Shown one piece after another: positions 8,916 to 19,314 of a stretch of 48,144 nucleotides of DNA. Within the stretch, counting starts at the first letter, position 1. Each line of letters starts with the position of its first letter. This DNA comes from Stenotrophomonas maltophilia (GTDB lineage: Bacteria; Pseudomonadota; Gammaproteobacteria; Xanthomonadales; Xanthomonadaceae). The DNA lies in the NCBI RefSeq assembly GCF_013464915.1, contig NZ_RAVT01000006.1, forward strand, positions 32,716 through 80,859, written 5' to 3'. A program made the translations under genes and the position numbers. The notes beneath the pieces are model-generated. The model was given only the letters and a program-made list of their open reading frames with translations. It was not told where the DNA came from and searched no databases.

Positions 8916-10160
8916 TCAGCGCGGACCACCACCGCGACGGCCACCGCCGCCACCGTTCTTCTGCTCGGCTGCCTTCAGCTCGGCCTCGGTCGGTGCGGCC
9001 GGGGTTTCGCCCGGCTTCAGCGCGGTGACCTTGCTGCCCGGCTTCAGGCGGAACTGGCCTTCGCTGACCACCCGCTCGCCGCCCTTCAGGCCTTCGGCGA
9101 TCTGCACCTGGCTGTCGCCCACTTCCACGCCGCTGCGCACGGTCTGCATCTTCACCGTGTTGTCGCCCTGCACGACGTAGACGTACTCGCCGTCCGGCCC
9201 ACGCAGCACGGCCTGGGTCGGAATGACCACGCCACCGCCAATGGTGCGCAGCTGCATGCGCACGTTGACGAACTGACCCGGCCACAGGCCGTTGTCGGTG
9301 TTGTCGAACAGCGCGCGCGCCTTGAACGTGCCGCTGTCGGCACTGATCAGGTTGTCGACCACGTCCAGCCTGCCGTCACCGGACAGCACGTGCGAATCGG
9401 CGCGGTCCAGCGCGGCCACCGGCACCGCACCGGCGGCCTGCGCCTGGCGCACGTCGCCGAGCTGGCGTTCGGGCAGGTTGAACAGCACATGGATCGGGTG
9501 GACCTGGGTCAGCGTGACCAGGGCGGTACCGGCGCTGACCACGTTGCCCGCGTCGACCGCACGGATGCCGGCGATGCCGGAGATCGGGGCGGTGACCCGG
9601 GTGTACTGCAGCTGCACCTGTGCCGAGCGCATGCTGGCATCGTTCGCCGCGACTGCGCTCTCGTACTGTGCCACTTGGTTTCGTTGTGTATCCAGATCGG
9701 TCTTGGCGACGAACTGGCGATACTCCGGCGCATTCGAGCGCTGGTAGTTGGAGCGCGCGGTGGCCAGCAGCGCCTCGTTCTGGCGCTTGGCCGCCGCTGC
9801 CTGGTCGTAGCTGGCCTGGGCGGTGCGAGGATCGATCACTGCCAGCACGTCGCCCTTCTTCACTTCCTGGCCTTCGCGGAAGTTCAGGCTCATCAGCTGG
9901 CCGCCCACCTGCGGGCTGACGGTGACAGTGTTCATTGCCGTCACCGTACCCAGTGCGCTGGCATACACCGGTACGTCCTGGCGCGTGGCCTCGACCACGG
10001 TCACCGGCACCGGGCCGGCATCCGGGTCTTCGCCACCCTGGCGCGCTCCCGCCGCCGGCTTTCCAGCCTTGTCCTTGCCCCCGCCGATGACGCGCAGGCC
10101 GACCACGGCCAGCACCAGAACCGCCACGACCAGCAGCACGATCTTCCAAACACGTGACAT
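8916..10160 (-). CDS. smeI: RND periplasmic adaptor (membrane fusion protein), MdtA/SmeI type
   Basis: Periplasmic adaptor that bridges the RND permeases to an outer-membrane TolC-type channel. The frame is open further upstream, but the start at 10160 (MSRVWKIVLLVVAVLVLAVV) is best: GGAG lies eight bases before it and the protein begins directly with its inner-membrane anchor. A central alpha-helical hairpin (about residues 105-175) is flanked by lipoyl halves, including VGGQLMSLNFREGQEVKKGDV and ITAPISG-like segments, then beta-barrel and membrane-proximal domains. The C-terminus ends in a Gly/Arg-rich tail. It is the first gene of the smeIJK operon and divergent from the M20 amidohydrolase across 188 bases. 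No regulator gene is adjacent, so control is likely by a distant factor such as an envelope-stress or two-component system. Confidence 0.87.
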   Translation of the reverse strand: MSRVWKIVLLVVAVLVLAVVGLRVIGGGKDKAGKPAAGARQGGEDPDAGPVPVTVVEATRQDVPVYASALGTVTAMNTVTVSPQVGGQLMSLNFREGQEVKKGDVLAVIDPRTAQASYDQAAAAKRQNEALLATARSNYQRSNAPEYRQFVAKTDLDTQRNQVAQYESAVAANDASMRSAQVQLQYTRVTAPISGIAGIRAVDAGNVVSAGTALVTLTQVHPIHVLFNLPERQLGDVRQAQAAGAVPVAALDRADSHVLSGDGRLDVVDNLISADSGTFKARALFDNTDNGLWPGQFVNVRMQLRTIGGGVVIPTQAVLRGPDGEYVYVVQGDNTVKMQTVRSGVEVGDSQVQIAEGLKGGERVVSEGQFRLKPGSKVTALKPGETPAAPTEAELKAAEQKNGGGGGRRGGGPR

Positions 10161-10348
10161 TACGAGGACTCCAAGAGGGCTGGACGGGGCGCGGCCCCGG
10201 TTGGCAATGCGCAAAGCATACCTGTGCCACATCACGTTTCCTGCATGACGGATGGGACGGGCGCTAAGACCGGATCCCGCGCGGGAGGTTCCCGTGGCGG
10301 CGGTGTTGCCCTACATTCAGCTGGAACCCTCTTGCCGTGGAGATTGCG

Positions 10349-11668
10349 ATGCGCCGTTCGCTGCTGCTGTCCGCCCTGCTGCTGGCCCTGCCGGCCCTTG
10401 CCCACGCCCAGGACGGGCAGCGCCCGGAAGTGACCGCCGCCGCACAGCGACTGCAGGCCCGGGTGGTCGAATGGCGCCGTGATTTCCACCAGCACCCGGA
10501 ACTGTCCAACCGCGAGGTGCGTACCTCGGCCGAGGTCGCCAAGCGCCTGCGTGCGATGGGCCTGAAGCCGAAGACCGGTATCGCCCACCACGGCGTGGTG
10601 GCGATCATCGAAGGCGGCAAGCCCGGCCCGAAGATCGCGTTGCGCGCGGACATGGATGCACTGCCGGTGACCGAGCAGACCGGCCTGCCGTTCGCCTCCA
10701 GGGCCACCGACCAGTACCGCGGGCAGACCGTGGGCGTGATGCATGCCTGTGGCCATGACGCGCATACCGCCACCCTGCTGGGCGTGGCCGAAGCGCTGGT
10801 GTCGATGAAGAAGGACCTGCCGGGGCAGGTGATGCTGATCTTCCAGCCGGCCGAAGAAGGCGCACCGCCGCCGGAAGAGGGCGGTGCCGCGCTGATGCTG
10901 AAGGAAGGCCTGTTCGCCGACTTCAAGCCGGAGGCGGTGTTTGGCCTGCACGTGTTCTCCAGTGTGCAGGCCGGGCAGATCGCGGTGCGGGGCGGACCGT
11001 TGATGGCGGCCTCGGATCGTTTCGGCATCAAGGTGATCGGTCGCCAGACGCACGGTTCGGCGCCGTGGAACGGCGTTGACCCGATCGTGGCCACCGCCGA
11101 TCTGGTCGGCACCGCGCAGACCATCGTCAGCCGCCGAGCCAACCTGTCCAAGCAGCCGGCGGTGCTGACCTTCGGCGCGATCAACGGTGGCATCCGCTAC
11201 AACATCATTCCCGATGAAGTGGAGATGGTCGGCACCATCCGCACCTTCGACGAAGGCATGCGCCAGCAGATCTTCGCCGACCTGCGCAACGTGGCCGAGC
11301 ACACCGCCGCCGCGCACGGTGCCAAGGCGGTGACCGACATCTACGAATCGGAAGGCAATCCGGCTACGGTGAACGACCCGGCGCTGACCGCGAAGATGCT
11401 GCCGAGCCTGCAGGCGGTGGTGGGCAAGGACAACGTGTACGAGCCGCCGCTGCAGATGGGCGCGGAGGATTTCTCGCTGTACGCGAAGGAGGTGCCGGGC
11501 ATGTTCTTCTTCGTGGGTTCGACCAGCGTGGGTATCGACCCGGCGACGGCGCCGGCGAATCATTCGCCGAAGTTCCTGCTGGATGAGAAGGCGCTGGATG
11601 TGGGACTGCGCGCGCTGCTGCAGGTGAGCCTGGATTACCTGCACGGTGCAGGCACTCCGGCGGGGTGA
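10349..11668 (+). CDS. Secreted M20D-family amidohydrolase/peptidase
   Basis: Zinc metallohydrolase of the M20D family (hippurate hydrolase, N-acetyl-amino-acid deacetylase and IAA-amino-acid hydrolase group), which cleaves N-acyl amino acids or short peptides. 439 residues. A signal peptide (MRRSLLLSALLLALPALAHAQ) sends it to the periplasm. Metal ligands are visible in the ACGHDAHTA motif, in FQPAEEG and in GLHV, with a late His in NHSPKF. The dimerisation domain lies between (about 205-320). I chose the ATG at 10349 because GGAG sits six bases before it; an in-frame GTG twelve bases earlier would overlap that site. Divergent from smeIJK. The substrate is unknown. Confidence 0.88.
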   Translation: MRRSLLLSALLLALPALAHAQDGQRPEVTAAAQRLQARVVEWRRDFHQHPELSNREVRTSAEVAKRLRAMGLKPKTGIAHHGVVAIIEGGKPGPKIALRADMDALPVTEQTGLPFASRATDQYRGQTVGVMHACGHDAHTATLLGVAEALVSMKKDLPGQVMLIFQPAEEGAPPPEEGGAALMLKEGLFADFKPEAVFGLHVFSSVQAGQIAVRGGPLMAASDRFGIKVIGRQTHGSAPWNGVDPIVATADLVGTAQTIVSRRANLSKQPAVLTFGAINGGIRYNIIPDEVEMVGTIRTFDEGMRQQIFADLRNVAEHTAAAHGAKAVTDIYESEGNPATVNDPALTAKMLPSLQAVVGKDNVYEPPLQMGAEDFSLYAKEVPGMFFFVGSTSVGIDPATAPANHSPKFLLDEKALDVGLRALLQVSLDYLHGAGTPAG

Positions 11669-11743
11669 GTGTTTCCGGCAGGGCTTGCAGCCCTGCACCC
11701 GCTCAAATCAACGTCAACGTCAAAAGCGGGCATTCCGTGGGAT

Positions 11744-11845
11744 GGCGGGGTGGGTCCGGTGGCAGGGGACGCTGCAAGTACGTCCATGTAAGCTCGATCG
11801 CCGCATCCATGCGGCTCACGCCCCTGCCACCGGACCCACCCCGCC
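11744..11845. repeat. Perfect 25-base inverted repeat with internal hairpin
   Basis: The left arm at 11744-11768 (starting GGCGGGGTGGGTCCGG) and the right arm at 11821-11845 are exact reverse complements. The 52-base loop contains a second hairpin with arms GCCGCAT and ATGCGGC. A related core with GGCGCC arms appears at 12019-12036, so this is one of at least two diverged copies. Confidence 0.85.
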
Positions 11846-11850
11846 TTCGA

Positions 11851-12206
11851 CAGTTTCCCGTGGCTGTTGGAACGACATCCTGCTTTGGTGGGTGTCGACC
11901 TTGGTCGACACGGCGGACGTCATGAACGTCTGAAGGATCGGTTTTTGATTTTCTGATCTTTCCCGTGGTGGCGCGGGAAACTGTCCGTTGCCGGGTAAAC
12001 CCGTCCATGGGGCTCGATGGCGCCATCCATGGCGCCAACGGTCCTGCAGGCCCACACCGCCCCGCCCCCGACAGGTTCACGCGGCTGTTGGTAGGTGTCG
12101 ACCTTGGTCGACACGGACAGACATCCGGAATGTCTGAAGGATTGGCTTTTGATTTTGATTTTTCTGATCTTTGCCGTGGTGGTGGCCGCATGCAGGGAAC
12201 TGTCAG
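11851..12206. repeat. Two diverged direct repeats of about 140 bases
   Basis: Copy A (about 11851-11993) and copy B (about 12072-12206) share, in order, a GGCTGTTGG segment, the palindrome GTGTCGACCTTGGTCGACAC (11892-11911 and 12095-12114), a GTCTGAAGGAT segment, a TTTTGATTTTCTGATCTTT-like T-rich stretch, and a CCGTGGTGG...GGGAACTGTC end. In copy B the palindrome is preceded by GTAG (12091), making it a SMAG; in copy A the head is GTGG. Confidence 0.8.
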
Positions 12207-12247
12207 GGGCCGGGTGGGTAGGCGGGGCGGGGGTGTCCGCGGCATGG

Positions 12248-12322
12248 GCCCGAGGCATGCCTCGGGCGGGTTGGGCAGGACGCCCAACCCAGGCCTTGCC
12301 GTGTGCGCAGGACAGCGCACAC
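12248..12322. repeat. Three consecutive hairpins upstream of queF
   Basis: A perfect 20-base palindrome at 12248-12267 (GCCCGAGGCATGCCTCGGGC), a stem of nine bases with loop AGGAC at 12268-12290, and a stem of eight bases with loop AGGACA at 12301-12322. The last two share an AGGAC loop. None is followed by a T run, so they are not classical terminators. Confidence 0.75.
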
Positions 12323-12498
12323 GAGCAAGCCGCGGCCAAGCCCCCAGGGACGGGTTTACGGCGTCCCCCGACCCGCCTGCCCACCCGGCCAAGCCGATAG
12401 ACCGCCTTCCACGTCCAACCAACAAAACCACCACGAAGGGGCTCCGCCGTTGGCCGGCCTGGCCGAAGGCCGGCCCTCCGCGCGATACAATGCCCACC

Positions 12499-13317
12499 AT
12501 GAACACCCCACAGGATTCCAGCCTCGGTCGCGAGGTCAGTTACCCGTCGCAGTACGATTCCGGCCTGCTGTTTCCCATCCCCCGCAGTGGCGCCCGCGCC
12601 GAGATCGGCCTGGATGACGCCGCGCTGCCATTCGTCGGCCACGACCGCTGGCATGCCTTCGAGCTGAGCTGGCTCGACCCGCGCGGCAAGCCGCAGGTGG
12701 CCGTGGCCACCGTGCAGGTGCCGTGCACATCGCCGCGGTTGATCGAATCGAAGTCGTTCAAGCTGTACCTCAACTCCCTCAACAGCACCCGCATCGATAG
12801 CGCCGAGGCACTGCGCGCGCGCATCGTGGCGGATCTGTCGGATTGCGCCGGTGCGCCGGTCCAGGTCGAGTTCGGCCTGCCGGGCCTGCGCGAGACGCCG
12901 CTCGGCGAGTCCATCGATGGGCTTGAACTGGAGATCGACTGCTACGGCCCGCCGCAGGCGGACTTCCTCTCGGCCGATGCCGGTGAGGTGGTGGAGGAGA
13001 CCCTGGTTTCGGCACTGCTGAAGTCCAACTGCCCGGTCACCGGCCAACCGGACTGGGCCACGGTCAGCCTGCGTTACCGCGGGCCGAAGATCGATCGTGC
13101 AGGCCTGCTGCGCTATCTGGTCAGCTACCGCGAACACGCCGAGTTCCACGAGCAGTGCGTTGAGCGGATCTTCAGCGAGGTGTCTGCGCGTTGCCAGCCG
13201 CAATGGCTGGAAGTGGAAGCCCGCTACACCCGCCGTGGTGGCCTGGACATCAACCCGTGGCGCGCCAGCCCCGGCATCGCCGCCCCGGCCGCGACCTACC
13301 GCGAACTGCGCCAGTAA
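12499..13317 (+). CDS. queF: NADPH-dependent 7-cyano-7-deazaguanine reductase
   Basis: Reduces preQ0 to preQ1, a late step in synthesis of the tRNA-modified base queuosine. At 272 residues it is the long, two-domain (YqcD/E. coli) QueF type. The catalytic Cys is Cys178 in [13 protein letters not shown], with the partner Asp at 185, and the substrate-binding segment [16 protein letters not shown] follows. The N-terminal tunnel-fold half carries [21 protein letters not shown] place the start at 12499 ([10 protein letters not shown]); an in-frame ATG nine bases earlier is possible. It stands alone between the repeat island and a SMAG pair. Confidence 0.95.
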   Translation: MNTPQDSSLGREVSYPSQYDSGLLFPIPRSGARAEIGLDDAALPFVGHDRWHAFELSWLDPRGKPQVAVATVQVPCTSPRLIESKSFKLYLNSLNSTRIDSAEALRARIVADLSDCAGAPVQVEFGLPGLRETPLGESIDGLELEIDCYGPPQADFLSADAGEVVEETLVSALLKSNCPVTGQPDWATVSLRYRGPKIDRAGLLRYLVSYREHAEFHEQCVERIFSEVSARCQPQWLEVEARYTRRGGLDINPWRASPGIAAPAATYRELRQ

Positions 13318-13336
13318 CCGCCGCAGGCGGTTACGG

Positions 13337-13414
13337 GTAGTGCCGGCCGCTGGCCGGCAACCGCAAGGAACCCGCGTCCAGGGCGAGGGCAAGCCGGCCA
13401 GCGGCCGGCACTAC
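13337..13414. repeat. Facing pair of SMAG palindromes after queF
   Basis: GTAG-headed palindromes with GCCGGCC arms at 13337-13361 (plus) and 13391-13414 (minus). They are mirror images separated by 29 bases and can pair with each other, forming a BIME-like structure at the 3' end of queF. Confidence 0.85.
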
Positions 13415-13536
13415 CGGGCGCCGGCTCTCCCGATTGTTCAGCCGCCCCCCGGGGTGGCTTCACATCTGCACCATCCCCATTTAACAACCTCCATGGCACC
13501 GTGCGAACCACGTAGTCATGCAGACGGGAGTTGTGG

Positions 13537-13830
13537 ATGAGTACCGAGAAGAAAGCCGATTTCTCCGGCGTCAGTGCCAGCGTCGACAGTACCGCCGAGC
13601 AGGTGCCGAAGGCGGACTTCTCCGGCGTCAGCGCTTCGGTGGACAGTACCGCCGAGATCGTCAGCGGCGGCACCTACACCGTGCAGAAGGGCGACTCGCT
13701 GTCGAAGATCGCCAAGCAGCATCTGGGCGACGCCAACGCCTGGAAGAAGATCTTCGAAGCCAACCGCGATGTGCTCGACGACCCGGACAAGATTTTCCCG
13801 GGCCAGACCCTGAAGCTGCCGCCGAAGTAA
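13537..13830 (+). CDS. Small LysM-domain protein with duplicated N-terminal motif
   Basis: A 97-residue protein with one LysM peptidoglycan-binding domain at about residues 45-95 (YTVQKGDSLSKIAKQHLGD...FPGQTLKLP). It has no signal peptide, like the cytoplasmic YgaU/Kbp proteins, whose C-terminal half this domain resembles. The BON domain of that family is missing. In its place is a 19-residue motif repeated back to back (KADFSGVSASVDSTAE at 6-21 and 25-40). The start at 13537 is supported by GGGAG six bases upstream. It is followed 45 bases later by a lipoprotein gene, probably in the same transcript. The role is unknown; a general-stress or K+-sensing function would be an analogy only. Confidence 0.85.
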   Translation: MSTEKKADFSGVSASVDSTAEQVPKADFSGVSASVDSTAEIVSGGTYTVQKGDSLSKIAKQHLGDANAWKKIFEANRDVLDDPDKIFPGQTLKLPPK

Positions 13831-13875
13831 GCCGGCGATCGAACGCCGTCCGACAATCCCTGGGAGGAACCCCGA

Positions 13876-14388
13876 ATGATCAAGACCACCCCGCTCCAGA
13901 CCGCCCTGATCGCCGCCCTGCTGGGCAGCGTCGCCCTGGTCGGTTGCAAGAAGAAGGAAGAGTCGACCGACACCAACGCCGCTCCGGCGGCCACGGCTCC
14001 GGCCGAGCCGGCGGCACCGGCGCCGATGACCGGTGCACCTCCGCCGATGGCGGAAGCAGCAGCGGTCAGCGTTTCCACTGTCACCGTGGGCAAGACCGCT
14101 GCGGCTGACAAGTCGGTCGCCCCGGCTGCGCTGTTCTCGCCGAAGGATGACGTCATCGTCTCGGTCAAGACCGATGGCGCCGCCAACAACGTCAATGTGG
14201 GTGCCAAGCTGACCTTCCAGGACGGCCAGGTGGCCGGCGAACAGACCGCGACCCTGAATGCCAGCGGCGCGGAAACCACCAACGTCACGTTCAAGAATGC
14301 AAAGGGCTGGCCGGCCGGCAAGTACCGCGCCGAGGTCATGGTCGATGGCAAGGCGGCCGGAACGCCGCAGGAGTTCGAGGTCAAGTAA
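13876..14388 (+). CDS. Putative lipoprotein of unknown function
   Basis: A 170-residue predicted lipoprotein. The signal peptide ends in a lipobox, LVGC, with the lipid-attachment Cys at 24, followed by a charged KKKEE stretch and an Ala/Pro-rich linker (about 30-60). The C-terminal part (about 65-170) looks like a beta-rich Ig-like fold: alternating short strands, no Cys, and a run including VNVGAKLTFQDGQVAGEQ. GGAGG lies ten bases before the ATG. The gene ends just before a strong intrinsic terminator. I do not recognise the family; the Lys after Cys is compatible with outer-membrane sorting. Confidence 0.8.
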   Translation: MIKTTPLQTALIAALLGSVALVGCKKKEESTDTNAAPAATAPAEPAAPAPMTGAPPPMAEAAAVSVSTVTVGKTAAADKSVAPAALFSPKDDVIVSVKTDGAANNVNVGAKLTFQDGQVAGEQTATLNASGAETTNVTFKNAKGWPAGKYRAEVMVDGKAAGTPQEFEVK

Positions 14389-14422
14389 GTCCTGCCGACT
14401 CTCTCCCGGCAGGACTCACGAT

Positions 14423-14455
14423 GGACGCAGCCGCGAGGCTGCGTCCTTTTTTATT
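14423..14455 (+). terminator. Rho-independent terminator of the lipoprotein gene
   Basis: A ten-base perfect stem (GGACGCAGCC with GGCTGCGTCC) with a GCGA tetraloop, followed directly by TTTTTTATT. It lies about 35 bases after the lipoprotein stop codon. Confidence 0.92.
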
Positions 14456-14471
14456 GGGCGATGGTGGGCTT

Positions 14472-14622
14472 CATCCACGCATGGCGTGGATCTACCGATG
14501 CTGGGCGGTGGGCTTCATCCACGCATGGCGTGGATCTACCGATGCTGGGGCTGGGCTTCATCCACGCATGGCGTGGATCTATTGACGGTGGCGTTTGCGT
14601 AGATCCACGCCATGCGTGGATG
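14472..14622. repeat. Array of four SMAG palindromes with ~44-base period
   Basis: Three minus-oriented copies (14472-14495, 14516-14539, 14559-14582) sit 43-44 bases apart, with similar spacers containing GATGCTGGG and GGGCTTC. The third has lost the canonical GTAG end (ATAG instead). A plus-oriented copy at 14599-14622 closes the array. All have ATCCACG/CGTGGAT arms. The spacing points to tandem duplication of SMAG plus flank. Confidence 0.88.
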
Positions 14623-14685
14623 GATCACAGCGTTGCCGCCGTGCAGTACCGCCGCGTATGGCGCGGCTTTGCCCCGCGCGGCTGA

Positions 14686-17040
<2,355 letters not shown>

Positions 17041-17066
17041 TCCATCGCCGCCCGGTCGTAACAACG

Positions 17067-17097
17067 AACCCCGCGCTTCGGCGCGGGTTTCTTTTTT
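17067..17097 (+). terminator. Rho-independent terminator of icd
   Basis: Stem CCCGCGC/GCGCGGG with a TTCG tetraloop, followed by TTTCTTTTTT, about 30 bases after the icd stop codon. Confidence 0.92.
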
Positions 17098-17101
17098 GGC
17101 T

Positions 17102-17146
17102 CTGGGGTCAGATCCCTTTTGCCGTGCAGAAGGGGTCTGACCCCAG
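17102..17146. repeat. Inverted repeat with CTGGGGTCAGA arms
   Basis: The arms CTGGGGTCAGA (17102-17112) and TCTGACCCCAG (17136-17146) are exact reverse complements. The pairing extends inward imperfectly through CCCTT/AAGGG. It immediately follows the icd terminator. It lacks a GTAG head, so it is a different repeat family from SMAG. Confidence 0.8.
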
Positions 17147-17348
17147 GCGATGAAACCGTGACGTCCGTCGGCTGTCGGAATGCCGTCAAAGGGGCATGAA
17201 ACTTGCCCACGATGGCCGTCGCAGAACCGATATGAGCGGATCTGCAACCGCTCCCGATCTGAGCAGTTGATCACGACGGCTGCCGCTGGCGATGCCCTAG
17301 CCTTGGCGACGCGAGACCACCGGGGAGGTGGTCGCACGGGGAACACCG

Positions 17349-18311
17349 ATGGCACGCGTGCTGGTAGTGGGAACCGACATCCAGGGTGAACAGGCCCTGC
17401 TGCAGCGCCTGCGCCTGGCCTCGGCCCTGCCGGATGGCCAGATCCGTCGCAGCCAGGACCTGGACGACTGCGACCTGCTGGTCATCCGTGATACGCCGGC
17501 GCTGCGCAATGCGGCCCTGCGCATGCGCCAGCAGCGTCCGCGGCTGCAGTGCTGGATCGAGGATCTTGGGGGCCAGCTGCGCGACGGCGATGGCCACCAG
17601 GACGTACTTGATGACGGAGCCATCGGCCGCGCCCTGCGCGGGATGCAGTTGGCAGTGGAGCCCCTGGCCATGCACGCACCCGCACCGATCCGTCTGGCCG
17701 ATGGTGCACACGCCATCACCCGCCTTCTGCGCGAGCGGCTGCCGTTGCGCCAGGGCCAGGCCCTGCTCTGCGATGCCGGAGAGCCGGTGCTGCTGATGGA
17801 CCTGGAACACGACCAGGCGGTGCTGCTGCAGGAGCCTGCCGCTGCGCTGCTCGAACGCCTGGCCGATGGCTTCGAACGCCTGCAGCTGGATGCGCTCACG
17901 CCGGCACGCCTGCAGGCCCTGGCCGCTGATCGGCCACGCCAGCCGCTGCGTCCCCTGCTATGGCAGTGGGCACAGCGCAGCCGCCATTGGCAGGCGCTGG
18001 ACGAGCGCCTGCGCGGTGCTTCGGTAAAGCTGCTGCGCTGGCCCGACTTCCGTGTGCTGGGCCATGACCACGATGGCTTCCGGCTGTGCTCGCTGCTGCT
18101 CAAGCGCGCGTGCACGGTGGATGAGTGCGCGATGCTGCTTGATCTGCCGCCTGCGGCCGTGCGCGACTTCATCCATGCCGCTTACCTGTGCGGTTACGCG
18201 CAGCTGCAGGCAGCGCCGGCGGTACCGCTGCCGGCACGTGCCGCCGGCACCGACAACGGCCTGCTCGCCCGCCTGTGGCGTCACCTGCGCGGGAGTGAGC
18301 GCAATGCGTGA
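17349..18311 (+). CDS. Unknown protein heading a GTPase/Roadblock cassette
   Basis: A 320-residue soluble protein I do not recognise. The N-terminal 100 residues (ARVLVVGTDIQGEQALLQRL ... DLLVIRDTP) read like a receiver or Rossmann-like alpha/beta domain without a clear phospho-acceptor Asp. The C-terminal 90 residues (about 225-300) look like a winged-helix or helical domain (LLKRACTVDECAMLLDLPPAAVRDFIHAAYLCGYAQ), a pattern seen in wHTH domains of bacterial GTPase clusters. The start at 17349 has GGGGA upstream. It overlaps the GTPase gene by eight bases, so the two are translationally coupled. An adaptor or effector role for the GTPase is inferred from position only. Confidence 0.82.
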   Translation: MARVLVVGTDIQGEQALLQRLRLASALPDGQIRRSQDLDDCDLLVIRDTPALRNAALRMRQQRPRLQCWIEDLGGQLRDGDGHQDVLDDGAIGRALRGMQLAVEPLAMHAPAPIRLADGAHAITRLLRERLPLRQGQALLCDAGEPVLLMDLEHDQAVLLQEPAAALLERLADGFERLQLDALTPARLQALAADRPRQPLRPLLWQWAQRSRHWQALDERLRGASVKLLRWPDFRVLGHDHDGFRLCSLLLKRACTVDECAMLLDLPPAAVRDFIHAAYLCGYAQLQAAPAVPLPARAAGTDNGLLARLWRHLRGSERNA

Positions 18312-18852
18312 GCACAAGGTGGTGGTGCTGGGCGGCATGGGCAGTGGCAAGTCGACCCTGGTGCGCAGCATCGCGGCCGGGGCGGTGATCGATACCGATG
18401 TGGCCAACAGTGACCGCGTCGGTGCCGACAAGGCGTCCACCACCGTCGCCCTGGATTATGCCGATATCGACCTGCCCAATGGCGAGCGCCTGCGCCTGTA
18501 TGGCACGCCGGGCCAGCAGCGTTTCGATTTCCTCTGGCCGATCCTGCTGCAGGGCGCCCGCGGCGCCGTGCTGCTGCTGGATGCGCGGCGCGCGGGCGTG
18601 GTTGCCGAACTGGAGGATTACCTGCAGGTACTGCGGCCGTTCGCATCGTCATTGGCGCTGGTGGTGGCCGTCACCCATCTGGACCAGGCACCGCACGCCG
18701 CGCTGGACGACTGGGCCGCACGCGCCAGCCTCGATGATCAACCGCTGCCTTTGCTGGCAGTGGATGCCCGCGACCGCGAACAGGGACTGCTGCTGATGGA
18801 TGTACTGATGGGCGAAATGGAAGCGCACGCACTGGTGGCCGCGCATGGCTGA
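18304..18852 (+). CDS. Ras-like small GTPase, MglA-related
   Basis: A 182-residue single-domain P-loop GTPase. The G1 motif is GGMGSGKST (10-18). The G3 region is TPGQQRF rather than DxxG, the TPGQ form seen in MglA-type and related bacterial GTPases. G4 is THLD, replacing NKxD but keeping the guanine-contacting Asp. Such proteins act as molecular switches whose GTP hydrolysis is stimulated by Roadblock/LC7 partners, and two Roadblock genes follow directly. It overlaps the upstream gene by eight bases and the downstream Roadblock gene by eight. In Myxococcus, MglA/MglB set cell polarity for gliding and type IV pili; a similar polarity role is plausible but not shown here. Confidence 0.88.
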   Translation: MREHKVVVLGGMGSGKSTLVRSIAAGAVIDTDVANSDRVGADKASTTVALDYADIDLPNGERLRLYGTPGQQRFDFLWPILLQGARGAVLLLDARRAGVVAELEDYLQVLRPFASSLALVVAVTHLDQAPHAALDDWAARASLDDQPLPLLAVDARDREQGLLLMDVLMGEMEAHALVAAHG

Positions 18853-19261
18853 CGGGCAGGTTGCGGTACTGCCCGATGCCGACCAGCGTGAGCGCCTGCA
18901 GCCGCTGCTGGAGGGCCTGCGGCAGCGGGTGGAAGGCGTGCGCACGGTGGTGCTGGCCAGTGTCGATGGCTTCGCCCTGGTCAGTGCCGGTGCCGATGGG
19001 CGCGGCGAACGCCTGGCAGCCATGACCAGCGCGATGCTGGCGCTGGCCGCAGCAGTGGGGCGCGAACTGGTGCTGGGTGATCTGCAGACGCTGATGCTGG
19101 AGGCCGCGGGCGGCAAGGTGCTGATGCTGGCGATCCAGGCCGAAGGGCGCGCGCCGCTGCTGCTGATGGCGGCCTGCGACCAGCGCAGCGTGATCGGCCA
19201 GGTGCTGTGGCAGAGCAGGGAATGTGGCCAGGCGATCCTGGCCGAACTCGGCGGATCGTGA
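18845..19261 (+). CDS. Roadblock/LC7-domain protein (first)
   Basis: 138 residues with the Roadblock/LC7 pattern: an N-terminal helix, then VRTVVLASVDGFALVSAGADGRG (about 27-48), a central helix rich in Ala (AAMTSAMLALAAAVGREL), and a final strand-helix unit. Roadblock proteins form dimers and serve as GTPase-activating or scaffold partners of small GTPases. The gene overlaps the GTPase gene by eight bases, arguing for a direct complex. The N-terminal 20 residues are extra compared with a minimal Roadblock domain. Confidence 0.87.
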   Translation: MADGQVAVLPDADQRERLQPLLEGLRQRVEGVRTVVLASVDGFALVSAGADGRGERLAAMTSAMLALAAAVGRELVLGDLQTLMLEAAGGKVLMLAIQAEGRAPLLLMAACDQRSVIGQVLWQSRECGQAILAELGGS

Positions 19262-19314
19262 GCCCGGCCGCAGGGGAACGAGGGGCTCGAACCAACATCG
19301 ACAAGGGGTGCGAC

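Larger units (their letters stand above)
11669..12498. other. 830-base non-coding repeat island
   Basis: No plausible gene. The region is packed with palindromes: a perfect 25-base inverted repeat at 11744-11845, two diverged direct repeats (about 11851-11993 and 12072-12206) each containing the 20-base palindrome GTGTCGACCTTGGTCGACAC, three hairpins in a row at 12248-12322, and a hairpin at 12452-12475 just before queF. Several translated frames run through it, but they carry no family signature and simply mirror the repeats. Confidence 0.8.
17041..17348. other. Intergenic region after icd
   Basis: 308 bases. It holds the icd terminator at 17067-17097 and an inverted repeat at 17102-17146, then about 200 bases leading to the GTPase cassette, in which I see no clear promoter or gene. 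Confidence 0.65.

Noticed and set aside
10161-10235. A 25-residue N-terminal extension on the SmeI adaptor
   Set aside because: The open frame allows it, but the site GGAG and the natural membrane-anchor start favour 10160.
11669-12498. Genes in the repeat island upstream of queF
   Set aside because: Several open frames run through, but they follow the direct repeats and have no signature, ribosome site or conserved start.
12440-12498. A preQ1 riboswitch before queF
   Set aside because: The leader hairpin is a plain GGCCGGCC stem near the start; I see no pseudoknot-forming A-rich tail typical of preQ1 switches.
14472-14622. A possible CRISPR array
   Set aside because: Repeats of 24 bases with about 20-base, similar spacers and one copy inverted. 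Repeats are SMAG palindromes found all over the window; no cas gene is nearby.
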